From positions 90,135-154,134 of the forward strand of contig JADCGQ010000008.1 of assembly GCA_020248945.1 (NCBI GenBank): DNA of 64,000 nucleotides, given 5' to 3'. The notes beneath the pieces were generated by a model. The model ran no database searches. It worked only from the letters and a program-made list of their open reading frames with translations, and was not told the origin of the DNA. This document shows, piece after piece, positions 7,979 to 17,693 of the stretch (position 1 is the first letter of the stretch; every line of letters starts with the position of its first letter). Made by a program: the position numbers and the translations under genes. This stretch comes from Rubrivivax sp. (lineage in GTDB: Bacteria > Pseudomonadota > Gammaproteobacteria > Burkholderiales > Burkholderiaceae_C).

Positions 7979-9199
7979 TCAGCCGCTCTTGCCGATGACC
8001 GCCTGCATGCGCGCCAGCCGCGGCGCCACCATCGGCACTGTCAGCATGGTGCTGGCCACGGCCATCAGCAGCAGCGCGGTAAAGGTGTCGGCGGTGATCA
8101 CGCCGCGGTCGAGCAGCACGTTCGAGAAGATGATCATGATCAGCGCCTTGGTCTGCAGCAGCCAGCCCACGAGCGTGGCCTCGCCCGGCGCCCAGCCGAG
8201 CAGGCGCCCGGCGAGGTGCACGCCCGCCAGCTTGCCCGCCACCGCCGCCACCAGCAGCGCCGCGGCCACGGCGAACACGGCTGCGCCGCCCACGCCCCAC
8301 TCGGTGCGCAAGCCGGTGGAGAGAAAGAACACCGGCATCAGCACCAGCAGCACGTGGTGGCGCAGCATGTCGGTCTGGCGCTGGTCGAACCACTCACCGT
8401 CGAGCACCGCGCCGGCGAGGAAGGCGCCCACCATGAAGTGCAGGCCGCACCAATCGGCCCCCAGCGACGTGACGGCCAGCCACACCAGCGCCACGGCCCA
8501 GCGGTCGCGCTCCACCAGCCGCGGCATCCAGCGCCGCAGCAACCAGGCCAGCAGCGCAAAGGCCGCCAGGAACAGCGCCTGGCGGCCGATGCGCACCCAG
8601 TCCAGCAGGATGGCCGCCAGCACGGCCCAGATGGCGATGTCGTCCAGGCTCGCGTAGCGCAGGATGCGCTGGCCCAGCGGCTGGCGCAGGATCTGCATCT
8701 TGTCCATCAGCAGGATCAGGATGGGCAGCGCCGTCACCGCTGCGGCCATGCCGATGCCCAGCACGAACTGCCAGTTCGCCGCGCGCGGCCCCACCCAGCC
8801 CGCACCTCCCACCGCCAGCACCGCCAGCGCCACGCCGCTGCCCAGCAGCATGGGTACCACCATCGCCAGGCCGGCGGTGAGCGCGGTCTCGCCGCGGTGC
8901 TTCCAGGCTTGGCGAAGATCGAGTTCGAGCCCGGCGATGAACACGAACAACATCACCGCCCACCAGGCCAGGCCGTTGAGGCTCTGCACCACGGCCGGCA
9001 TGAAGACGGCGCGGTAGACCTCGGGAAAGGCGGCGCCGAAGAGGCCAGGCCCGAGCAGGATGCCGGTGACGATCTGCACCACCACCAGCGGCGCCCAGTA
9101 GTCGGTTCGGCCCAGCCGCCAGATGGCGTAGGGCAACGCGAAGATCACGGCCATCGCGACCAGGAACAGCTCGACGGTGGACAAGGCAGGTACGGGCAT
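7979..9199 (-). CDS. cation:proton antiporter, CPA2/Kef type
   Basis: This 406-residue inner-membrane protein has about 11-12 hydrophobic segments with the Na+/H+ exchanger (PF00999) pattern, including FVFIAGLELDLRQAW near residue 86 and GAFLAGAVLDGEW near 265. It lacks the C-terminal RCK/TrkA nucleotide-binding domain found in full KefB/KefC proteins, so the ion specificity (K+ or Na+) cannot be read. It is convergent with the sigma-54 activator and divergent from the ABC transporter operon. Its promoter should lie within 9200-9300. Confidence 0.88.
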   Translation of the reverse strand: MPVPALSTVELFLVAMAVIFALPYAIWRLGRTDYWAPLVVVQIVTGILLGPGLFGAAFPEVYRAVFMPAVVQSLNGLAWWAVMLFVFIAGLELDLRQAWKHRGETALTAGLAMVVPMLLGSGVALAVLAVGGAGWVGPRAANWQFVLGIGMAAAVTALPILILLMDKMQILRQPLGQRILRYASLDDIAIWAVLAAILLDWVRIGRQALFLAAFALLAWLLRRWMPRLVERDRWAVALVWLAVTSLGADWCGLHFMVGAFLAGAVLDGEWFDQRQTDMLRHHVLLVLMPVFFLSTGLRTEWGVGGAAVFAVAAALLVAAVAGKLAGVHLAGRLLGWAPGEATLVGWLLQTKALIMIIFSNVLLDRGVITADTFTALLLMAVASTMLTVPMVAPRLARMQAVIGKSG

Positions 9200-9359
9200 G
9201 GCGGGCGCGATTGTGAGGGCGCGTCAGCGATCGGCCTGAATGTCTGCGAATCAAACACACGTCCGACTTAAAGGCAGTCCTTGCGCGTGACTGTCCAGCG
9301 AACAAGCAGAAGAACGCCAGGAATGCACCAAAAACGCGGGAAAACCCGGCCGCAGCGCA

Positions 9360-9376
9360 CCGGCATGGCGCTTGCG
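9360..9376 (+). promoter_or_regulatory. sigma-54 (-24/-12) promoter of the liv-type operon
   Basis: CCGGCATGGCGCTTGCG fits the sigma-54 consensus: GG at 9362-9363 and GC at 9374-9375 with the required spacing, a GGCAYG -24 element and a TTGC -12 element. Transcription would start near 9387, leaving a 20-nt leader with AAGGAGA at 9393-9399 before the ATG at 9407. Confidence 0.6.
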
Positions 9377-9406
9377 ATGAAGCTGCATCACACAAGGAGA
9401 CACCCC

Positions 9407-10606
9407 ATGCAGCGCCGCACCCTGGTCGCCCTGTCCACCCTGGCCCTGGCGGCCACGCTCGCCGGCCCGGCCGCCGCCCAGGCCGGGAAGGACGTCAAGA
9501 TTGCTCTGCTCACCGGCAAGACCGGCCCGCTGGAGGCCTACGCCAAGCAGACCGTCGTCGGCTTCATGATGGGCCTTGAGTACGCCACCGGCGGCACCAT
9601 GGCGGTGGCCGGCCGCAAGATCGTCATCATCGAGAAAGACGACCAGGGCAAGCCCGACATCGGCAAGGCGCAGCTCGCCGCGGCCTACGCCGACGACAAG
9701 GTCGACATCGCCGTCGGCACCACCGGCAGCCCGGTGGCGCTGGCCATGCTGCCGGTGGCCGAGGAGTACAAGAAGATCCTGCTGGTGGAGCCGGCGGTGG
9801 CCGACAGCATCACCGGCGACAAGTGGAACCGCTACATCTTCCGCACCGGCCGCAACTCGAGCCAAGATGCGGCGGCCAACGCCGCGGCGCTGGACCAGCC
9901 GGGCAACGTGATCGCCGTGCTGGCCAACGACAACGCCTTCGGTCGCGACGCGGTGAAGGCCAGCAAGGACTTCATCAAGAAGGCCAAGATCGTCCACGAG
10001 GAGTACCTGCCCGTGGGCACGACGGACTTCACCGCCGGCCTGCAGCGCATCGTCGACCGGCTGAAGGACCAGCCGGGCAACAAGTACGTCAGCGTGGTGT
10101 GGTCGGGCTCGCCGACGCCGTTCAGCAAGATCGCCGACCTCGAGCTCGACAAGCGCTTCGGCATCAAGCTGGCCACCGGCGGCAACATCCTGCCGGCCAT
10201 GGTGGCCTACAAGCAGTTCGCCGGCATGGAAGGTGCGCTGTACTACTACTTCGGCATCCCGAAGAACAAGGTCAACGAGTGGCTCGTGGCCAACCACTAC
10301 CGCGTGCACAAGGCACCGCCGGACTTCTTCACCGCCGGCGGCATGAGCGCGGCCATCGCCGTCGTCGAGGCGCTGAAGAAGACCAAGGGCGACACCGCCA
10401 CCGAGAAGCTGATCGCCACGATGGAAGGCATGAGCTTCGAGACGCCCAAGGGCACGATGACCTTCCGCAAGGAGGATCACCAGGCGATGCAGGACATGTA
10501 CCACTTCCGCATCAAGAACGACCCGGCCTTCGCCTGGGGCGTGCCGGAGCTGGTGCGCGTGATTCCGGCGGCCGAGCTGAACATCCCCATCCGCAACAAG
10601 CGCTGA
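9407..10606 (+). CDS. ABC transporter periplasmic substrate-binding protein, branched-chain amino acid type
   Basis: This is a 399-residue type I periplasmic binding protein of the LivJ/LivK (Leu/Ile/Val-binding) superfamily. The signal peptide occupies about residues 1-24, ending AAAQA. The mature protein begins KDVKIALLTGKTGPLEAYA and keeps the two-lobe pattern (VDIAVGTTGSPVALAM, NDNAFGRDAV, GGMSAAIAVVEALKK). The ATG at 9407 follows a strong AAGGAGA site by 7 bp. It heads a six-gene operon with two ATPases, two permeases and a hydrolase. The ligand is not readable; such operons in Burkholderiales often serve aromatic or amide compounds rather than amino acids (inference). Confidence 0.92.
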   Translation: MQRRTLVALSTLALAATLAGPAAAQAGKDVKIALLTGKTGPLEAYAKQTVVGFMMGLEYATGGTMAVAGRKIVIIEKDDQGKPDIGKAQLAAAYADDKVDIAVGTTGSPVALAMLPVAEEYKKILLVEPAVADSITGDKWNRYIFRTGRNSSQDAAANAAALDQPGNVIAVLANDNAFGRDAVKASKDFIKKAKIVHEEYLPVGTTDFTAGLQRIVDRLKDQPGNKYVSVVWSGSPTPFSKIADLELDKRFGIKLATGGNILPAMVAYKQFAGMEGALYYYFGIPKNKVNEWLVANHYRVHKAPPDFFTAGGMSAAIAVVEALKKTKGDTATEKLIATMEGMSFETPKGTMTFRKEDHQAMQDMYHFRIKNDPAFAWGVPELVRVIPAAELNIPIRNKR

Positions 10607-10622
10607 GCCCGCGGGCCGTCCC

Positions 10623-11386
10623 GTGCTCGAGACGCAGGACCTCACCATCCGCTTCGGCGGCCACGTGGCGGTGGACCATGTGTCGTGCCGCTTCGAGGCC
10701 GGCACGCTGACGGCCATCGTCGGGCCCAACGGCGCGGGCAAGACGACCTACTTCAACCTGATCTCGGGCCAGCTGCCGGCCAGCGAGGGCCGCGTGCGGC
10801 TGGACGGCGAGGACCTCACCACGCTGCCTGCGGCGGTGCGCACGCGCCGCGGCCTGGGCCGTGCGTTCCAGCTCACGCAGCTGTTCCCCAACCTCACGGT
10901 GCACGAGAACGTGCGCCTGGCGGTGCAGGCGCGGGACAGTGGCCGGCGCGGAACCGGCCTGGACTTCTGGCGCATCTGGAGCGACCACAAGGCCTGGATC
11001 GACAAGGCCCACCGCCTGCTGGAGCAGGTGCGCCTGGCGGCCAAGGCGCAGCAGCCGGCGAGCAGCCTGCCGCACGGCGACCAGCGCAAGCTCGAGGTGG
11101 CGCTGCTGATGGCGCTGGACCCCAAGGTCTACCTGTTCGACGAGCCCACCGCCGGCATGAGCGCGGCCGAGGTGCCGGTGGTGCTGGACCTGATCCGCGC
11201 GCTGAAGGCGCGGCGCGACATCGCCATCCTGCTGGTGGAGCACAAGATGGACGTGGTGCGCGAGCTGGCCGACCGCATCGTTGTGCTGCACAACGGCCGC
11301 CTCGTCGCCGACGGCGAGCCTGCAGCGGTGATCGCGTCGCCCATCGTGCAGCAAGCCTATCTCGGCATGGCTGCGGAAGAGCCCGC

Positions 11387-11390
<4 letters not shown>
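10623..11390 (+). CDS. livG: ABC transporter ATP-binding protein, LivG type
   Basis: This 255-residue cytoplasmic ATPase has Walker A GPNGAGKTT near residue 36, the Q-loop in AFQLTQLFPNLTV, a degenerate signature LPHGDQRKLE, Walker B VYLFDEPTAGMS and switch histidine LVEHKMD. The extra insertion in the middle (about residues 100-125) is typical of LivG. The GTG start lies 16 bp after the binding-protein gene. Its last bases overlap the next ATG (ATGA). Confidence 0.93.
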
Positions 11391-12120
<730 letters not shown>

Positions 12121-12124
<4 letters not shown>

Positions 12125-13143
12125 ACACCGTCGTGGCACCGACGCCCGGCGCGGCGGCGGCCATCCCGAAAGCGCGCTTCGACTGGATCCCGGTCGGTCT
12201 GCTCGTGGCGGTGATGCTGCTGGCACTGCCGGCCGTGGGCAGCGGCAGCAGCTGGCTCACGCTCACGGTGGCCGGCCTGGCGATGGGCTTCATCATCTTC
12301 ATCATCGCCTCGGGCCTGACGCTGGTCTTCGGCCTGATGGACGTGCTGAACTTCGGGCACGGCCTGTTCATCGCCATTGGGGCCTTCATGGCCACCACGG
12401 TGATGGGCGGCATGGCCACCTTCGCCGACACTGGCGTGCTGCAGGCGCTGTTGGCGATCTTCTGCGCCATGCTGGTGGCCATGTCGGTGGCCGGCGCGCT
12501 GGGCCTGGCCTTCGAACGCGTGATCGTGCGCCCCGTGTACGGCCTGCACCTGAAGCAGATCCTCATCACGATGGGCGGCATGATCGTCGGCGAGGAGCTG
12601 ATCAAGGTGGTCTGGGGGCCGCTGCAGATCGCGCTGCCGCTGCCGGAGCCCTTGCGCGGGGCGTTCATCATCGGCGAGGCCGCGATCGAGAAGTACCGCG
12701 TGTTGGCCAGCGTCATCGGCGCCGTCGTCTTCGGCCTGCTGGCCTGGACGCTGGCACGCACGAAGATCGGCCTGCTCATCCGCGCCGGCGTGCAGGACCG
12801 CGAGATGGTGGAGAGCCTCGGCTACCGCATCCAGCGCCTGTTCGTCGGCGTGTTCGTGGCCGGCTCGGCGCTGGCCGGCCTGGGCGGCGTGATGTGGGGC
12901 CTGTACCAGCAGGCCGTGTCGCCGCAGATCGGCGCGCAGGTCAACGTGCTGATCTTCATCGTCATCATCATCGGCGGCCTGGGCTCGACGCTGGGCTGCT
13001 TCATCGGCGCGCTGCTGGTGGGGCTGATGGCCAACTACACCGGCTTCCTGGCGCCGAAGGTGGCCCTCTTCTCCAACATCGCGCTGATGGTGGCCATCCT
13101 GGTGTGGCGGCCGCAGGGCCTGTACCCGGTGACGAACCGATGA
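12121..13143 (+). CDS. livH: ABC transporter permease, LivH type
   Basis: This 340-residue inner-membrane permease has about eight to nine hydrophobic segments. Family marks include ASGLTLVFGLMDVLNFGHG near residue 62 and the cytoplasmic EAA-like loop around GVQDREMVESLGYRIQRLF near 225, which contacts the ATPases. The N-terminus carries a roughly 20-residue extension before the first membrane segment. It overlaps both neighbours by ATGA junctions. Confidence 0.93.
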
Positions 13144-14225
13144 TCGGCCGGCTCTTGTCACACGACCTGCCGCGCAGCCGCTGGCTGGCGGCGGCGCTGA
13201 TCGTCGTCGTGCTGGCGCTTCTCCTGGCGCCGTTCCTGTTCCCCGGCGCCAAGGCGCTGTCGGTGGCGGCCAAGGCGCTGGTGTTCATCCTGCTGGTGGC
13301 CAGCTTCGACCTGCTGCTCGGCTACACCGGCATCGTCAGCTTCGCGCACACCATGTTCTTCGGCATCGGCGCGTATGGCGTGGCCATCGCCAGCACGGCG
13401 ATGGGTCCGGGCGCGGGGCCGGTGCTGGTGGGCACGGCGGCGGCGCTCGTCGTGTCGCTGGCGCTGTCGCTGGTGGTGGGCCTGTTCTCGCTGCGTGTGA
13501 AGGCGATCTTCTTCGCGATGATCACGCTGGCCGTGGCCAGCGCCTTCCAGACCCTGGCCTCGCAGTTGAGCGACTTCACCGGCGGCGAAGACGGCCTGAG
13601 CTTCAAGGTGCCCGAGCTGCTGAGCCCGGCCTTCGAGCTGTTCGGCGGCGCCGAGCTGCTGGGCCGCGTCGTCGACGGCCGTGTGATCACCTACTACGGG
13701 CTGTTCGGCGCCGTGGCGCTGCTGTTCCTGGCGCTGCTGCGCATCGTGAACTCGCCCTTCGGGCGCGTGCTGCAGGCCATCCGCGAGAACGACTTCCGCG
13801 CCGAGGCGCTGGGCTTCCGCACCGTCGTCTACCGCACGGCCAGCAACGTCATCTCGGCGCTGTTCGCCACGCTCGCCGGCGCGCTGCTGGCGCTGTGGCT
13901 GCGATACGTGGGGCCGGACACGACGCTGTCGTTCGAGATCATGCTGGACATCCTGCTCATCGTCGTCATCGGCGGCATGGGCACGATGTACGGGGCGGTC
14001 GTGGGCGCGGCGCTCTTCGTGCTGGCGCAGAACTACCTGCAGGACCTGCTGAAGTGGCTGTCGGCCGACGGCGGCGCCTTCGCGGGCATCCCGGTGCTGT
14101 CGCAGCTGGTGTCGCCCGATCGCTGGCTGCTGTGGCTGGGCGTGCTGTTCGTGCTGTCGGTCTACCACTTCCCCACCGGCATCGTGGGGCGGCTGCGTGC
14201 GGCGGCAACCAAGGGGCGGCGATGA
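13140..14225 (+). CDS. livM: ABC transporter permease, LivM type
   Basis: This 361-residue inner-membrane partner of LivH has about ten hydrophobic segments. LivM features are DLLLGYTGIVSFAHTMFFG near residue 57, LQAIRENDFRAEALGF near 210 (ATPase-contact loop) and LLIVVIGGMGTMYGAVVGA near 275. It overlaps livH by 4 bp and the downstream hydrolase gene by 4 bp. Confidence 0.93.
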   Translation: MIGRLLSHDLPRSRWLAAALIVVVLALLLAPFLFPGAKALSVAAKALVFILLVASFDLLLGYTGIVSFAHTMFFGIGAYGVAIASTAMGPGAGPVLVGTAAALVVSLALSLVVGLFSLRVKAIFFAMITLAVASAFQTLASQLSDFTGGEDGLSFKVPELLSPAFELFGGAELLGRVVDGRVITYYGLFGAVALLFLALLRIVNSPFGRVLQAIRENDFRAEALGFRTVVYRTASNVISALFATLAGALLALWLRYVGPDTTLSFEIMLDILLIVVIGGMGTMYGAVVGAALFVLAQNYLQDLLKWLSADGGAFAGIPVLSQLVSPDRWLLWLGVLFVLSVYHFPTGIVGRLRAAATKGRR

Positions 14226-15067
14226 GCGCCGTGCCGCGCTCGCTGTACCTGCCCTGCGCCGGGCGCGAGGTGCACGTCACTGCCTGGGGCGACGCGTCGG
14301 CGCCGGTGCTGGTGGCCTGGCACGGCCTGGCGCGCACCGGCCGCGACATGGACCCCATCGCCGCCGCGCTGGCCGGCCGCTGGCGCGTGCTGTGCCCCGA
14401 CACCCCCGGCCGTGGCCTCAGCCAGTGGAGCCCCGAGCCCGTGGCCGAGTACTGCCTGGATTTCTACGCCCGGGTCGCCACCGAACTGCTCGACCAGCTC
14501 GGCGTGGCGCGCTGCGCCTGGCTGGGCACCTCGATGGGCGGCGCCATCGGCCTGCGGGCCGCGGCCGGGCCGCTGCGCGGGCGCATCACGCGGCTGGTGC
14601 TCAACGACATCGGCCCGGAGCTCGCTGCGCCCGCGGTGGCGCGCATCCGTGCCTACGCCGGCAGCCCACCGGCATTCGGCACCGTGGCCGAGCTGGAGGC
14701 CTTCTTCCGCAGCGCCTACGCGCCCTACGGCTGGCTGAGCGATGCGCAATGGCGCCACCTCACCGAGACCAGCCTGCGCCGCCTGCCCGACGGCCGCGTG
14801 ACCCCGCACTACGACCCCGCGATGGTGGGCCAGTTCGAGCACCACCCGCACGACTACGACCAGTGGCCGCAGTACGACTCGCTGGACCTGCCCGTGCTGT
14901 GCCTGCGCGGCGAGACGAGCGACCTGCTGATGCCCGAAGTGGCTGACGCCATGCGCCAGCGCGGCCCGCGCGCCGTGGTTGCTACGATCCCCGGCTGCGG
15001 CCACGCCCCGGCGCTGAACACGCCGGCGCAGATCGGCCTTGTCGAACGGTTTCTCGACGCTTCCTGA
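14222..15067 (+). CDS. alpha/beta hydrolase
   Basis: This 281-residue cytoplasmic hydrolase has the oxyanion stretch VAWHGLARTGRDM near residue 32, the nucleophile elbow GTSMGGAIG near 101 (catalytic Ser), a probable acid in LRGETSDLLMPEV near 235 and the histidine in IPGCGHAPALN near 260. It is the last gene of the transporter operon (ATGA overlap with livM). It may therefore open an ester, lactone or amide that the transporter brings in. The substrate is unknown. Confidence 0.88.
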   Translation: MSAVPRSLYLPCAGREVHVTAWGDASAPVLVAWHGLARTGRDMDPIAAALAGRWRVLCPDTPGRGLSQWSPEPVAEYCLDFYARVATELLDQLGVARCAWLGTSMGGAIGLRAAAGPLRGRITRLVLNDIGPELAAPAVARIRAYAGSPPAFGTVAELEAFFRSAYAPYGWLSDAQWRHLTETSLRRLPDGRVTPHYDPAMVGQFEHHPHDYDQWPQYDSLDLPVLCLRGETSDLLMPEVADAMRQRGPRAVVATIPGCGHAPALNTPAQIGLVERFLDAS

Positions 15068-15116
15068 TCGGTTTACGAATATGCGGCTGAACGGCCGCCT
15101 TCACGAGGAGGCAGCG

Positions 15117-17216
15117 ATGCAAGGAATCTTCAAGTGGGCCCCGCTCGCCCTGGCAGCCAGCCTGCTGGTGGCCTGCAACGGCGACACCGAGGTCACCATC
15201 GGCACCGGTGACTACGCCGTCAACACACGGCCCTCGTTCCTGGTGGGCGCCGTGCGCAGCGCCAGCTACGACGGCACGGCCGATGACCTTCTCACCGCCG
15301 GCCTCGGCCGCACCGGCCTGGCCAGCGCCGTGGCGCCCACGCTGAGCGCCACGCCCACCGCGGCCGAACTGCGCAAGCTGGCCATCCACACCAACTACCG
15401 CGCCATCGTCGACACCACCGCGGGCGGCGGCTTCGGCACGCTCTACGGCCCCAACATCTCGGCCGACGGCACCGTGGGCACGGGCGACGGCAAGATCGCC
15501 GGCACCGAGCACATCGGCATCGGCCCCGGCGGCGTGACGATGATGGTGCAGGTGCCGTCCAGCTTCAGCGCCAGCGCGCCGTGCATCGTGACGGCGGCGT
15601 CTTCGGGCTCGCGCGGCGTCTACGGCGCCATCGGCTCGGCCGGCGAGTGGGGGCTGAAGCGCGGCTGCGCCGTGGCCTACACCGACAAGGGCACGGGCAA
15701 CGGCGTGCACGACCTGCAGAACGACACCGTCAACCGCTACGACGGCACGCGCGCCACGGCGGCGGCCGCGGGCAGCGACAGCAACTTCACCGCGGCCTTG
15801 AGCGCGGCTGAGCTCACCGTCTTCAACACCTCCACGCCCAACCGCTTTGCCGTCAAGCACGCGCACTCGGGCCTCAACCCCGAGGCCGACTGGGGCGCGA
15901 TGACGCTGCAGGCGGTGGAGTTCGCGTTCTACATGCTCAACCAGCAGTTCGGCGCGCCGCTGCCCGACGGCACGCGCACCAAGCTCATCGTGCCGGCCAA
16001 CACCATCGTCATCGCCTCCAGCGTGAGCAACGGCGCCGGTGCCGCGCTGGCCGCCGCCGAAAACGACGGTCTCGGCCTGATCGACGGCGTGGCGGTGAGC
16101 GAGCCCAACATCCAGATGGCACCCACGGCCGGCCTGCGCATCGAACGGGGCACGTTGCCGGCCTACACCGGTGGCAGCAAGCCGCTGTACGACTACTTCA
16201 GCTACGCCAACCTGCTGCAGCCCTGCGCCGCGCTGGCCACGGCAGCCACCGGCTCGCCGTTTGGCTACATCGGCGGCACGGTGCTTGTCGCCGGCAACCG
16301 CTGCGCCTCGCTGGCGGCCAACGGGCTGGTGACGGGCGCCACCACGCTGGAGCAGGCCGACGACGCGCTGGCGCGGCTGCGCACCTATGGCTGGGAGCCG
16401 GAGTCCGACCTGCTGCATGCCAGCCACTACCTGTTCGCCAGCCCGGCGATTGCCGTGACCTACGCCAATGCCCACGCCCGGGCGCGCGCGCAGTCCAACC
16501 TGTGCGGCTTCAGCTTCGGCGCCGTCGATGGGGCCGGCCTGCCCACGGCGGCCGCCCCTGCGGCCATCGCGGGCGTCTTCGGCACCGGCAACGGCGTGCC
16601 GCCGAGTGGCGCGCTGCAGCTGATCTGGAACAACGCCGTCGGTGGCGCGCGCAACCACGGTGCCGCGGCCAGCCCCAGCACCGGCGCGCTGGACTTCGCG
16701 TTCGACGGCGCGCTGTGCCTGCGCAACCTCTGGACAGGCACCGGCGCTGACGCCGTCGCGGTGCGACAGGGCGTCAGCGAAGTGCAGCGCCGGGCCAACC
16801 TGCTGGGCAAGCCGGCGATCATCGTGCACGGCCGCAACGACACGCTGGTGCCGCCGAACTTCAGCTCGCGGCCCTACGTGCTGCGCAACGCGCAGGTGGA
16901 AGGCGCGGCCAGCCGGCTGCGCTACGTCGAGGTGACGAACGCGCAGCACTTCGACTCGTTCCTGCCGTTCCCGGGCTACGACACGCGCTTCGTGCCGCTG
17001 CACCTGTACTTCAACCGCGCCATGGACGCGATGTGGGCCCACCTGAAGAACGGCACCGCGCTGCCGCCCAGCCAGGTGGTGCGCACCACGCCGCGTGGCG
17101 GCACGCCGGGCGCGGCCAATGCCATCGCGGCGTCCAACGTGCCGGCCATCGCGGCCAACCCGCCGGCCGGCGACCGCATCACCATCGACGGCAGCACGCT
17201 GCGCATCCCGGAGTGA
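15117..17216 (+). CDS. D-(-)-3-hydroxybutyrate oligomer hydrolase, lipoprotein
   Basis: This 699-residue enzyme resembles the 3-hydroxybutyrate-oligomer hydrolase family, which cuts PHB-derived oligomers to monomers; length and composition fit. The N-terminus is a lipoprotein signal with the lipobox LVAC followed by NGD, so it is probably anchored in the outer membrane or periplasm. The family serine motif is seen as SSVSNGAG near residue 301, and [10 protein letters not shown] near 573 is a typical acid-residue strand. The ATG at 15117 is preceded by GAGGAGG; upstream in-frame starts would put residues before the lipobox signal. It starts a separate three-gene unit with the molybdenum enzyme genes. 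Confidence 0.85.
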   Translation: MQGIFKWAPLALAASLLVACNGDTEVTIGTGDYAVNTRPSFLVGAVRSASYDGTADDLLTAGLGRTGLASAVAPTLSATPTAAELRKLAIHTNYRAIVDTTAGGGFGTLYGPNISADGTVGTGDGKIAGTEHIGIGPGGVTMMVQVPSSFSASAPCIVTAASSGSRGVYGAIGSAGEWGLKRGCAVAYTDKGTGNGVHDLQNDTVNRYDGTRATAAAAGSDSNFTAALSAAELTVFNTSTPNRFAVKHAHSGLNPEADWGAMTLQAVEFAFYMLNQQFGAPLPDGTRTKLIVPANTIVIASSVSNGAGAALAAAENDGLGLIDGVAVSEPNIQMAPTAGLRIERGTLPAYTGGSKPLYDYFSYANLLQPCAALATAATGSPFGYIGGTVLVAGNRCASLAANGLVTGATTLEQADDALARLRTYGWEPESDLLHASHYLFASPAIAVTYANAHARARAQSNLCGFSFGAVDGAGLPTAAAPAAIAGVFGTGNGVPPSGALQLIWNNAVGGARNHGAAASPSTGALDFAFDGALCLRNLWTGTGADAVAVRQGVSEVQRRANLLGKPAIIVHGRNDTLVPPNFSSRPYVLRNAQVEGAASRLRYVEVTNAQHFDSFLPFPGYDTRFVPLHLYFNRAMDAMWAHLKNGTALPPSQVVRTTPRGGTPGAANAIAASNVPAIAANPPAGDRITIDGSTLRIPE

Positions 17217-17220
17217 CCCA

Positions 17221-17679
17221 ATGACGACGCTCAAGCTCAACGGCCGCGACACCACGGTGGCGGCCGACCCCGCCACCCCGCTGCTGTGGGCCCTGCGCGA
17301 CGACCTCGGCCTCACCGGCACCAAGTTCGGCTGCGGCATGGCGCAGTGCGGCGCCTGCACGGTGCACTTGAACGGCGCGCCGGTGCGCAGCTGCGTCACG
17401 CCGCTGGCCGCCGCCGCCGGTGCCAGCGTGACCACCATCGAAGGCGTGGGCACCGATCGCGTGGGTGCCGCCGTGCAGGCGGCCTGGATCAAGCATGACG
17501 TGGCCCAGTGCGGCTACTGCCAGAGCGGCCAGGTGATGAGCGCCACGGCGCTGCTGGCGCGCGTGAAGAAACCCACCGACGCGCAGATCGACGAGGCGCT
17601 GGCTGGCAACCTGTGCCGCTGCGGCACCTACCAGCGCATCCGCGCGGCCATCCACGACGCTGCGGCGTCGCTGGCCTGA
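17221..17679 (+). CDS. iorA: (2Fe-2S)-binding subunit of a molybdenum hydroxylase, IorA type
   Basis: This 152-residue small subunit of the xanthine-oxidase superfamily resembles isoquinoline 1-oxidoreductase alpha. The plant-type cluster motif [15 protein letters not shown] lies near residue 38. The second cluster motif has [10 protein letters not shown] near 98 and [11 protein letters not shown] near 131. It would pass electrons from the molybdenum site to an acceptor. It begins 4 bp after the oligomer-hydrolase gene and is followed 14 bp later by the large subunit. The substrate is unknown; aldehydes or N-heterocycles are typical. Confidence 0.9.
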   Translation: MTTLKLNGRDTTVAADPATPLLWALRDDLGLTGTKFGCGMAQCGACTVHLNGAPVRSCVTPLAAAAGASVTTIEGVGTDRVGAAVQAAWIKHDVAQCGYCQSGQVMSATALLARVKKPTDAQIDEALAGNLCRCGTYQRIRAAIHDAAASLA

Positions 17680-17693
17680 GCGGGAGCGGTGCG

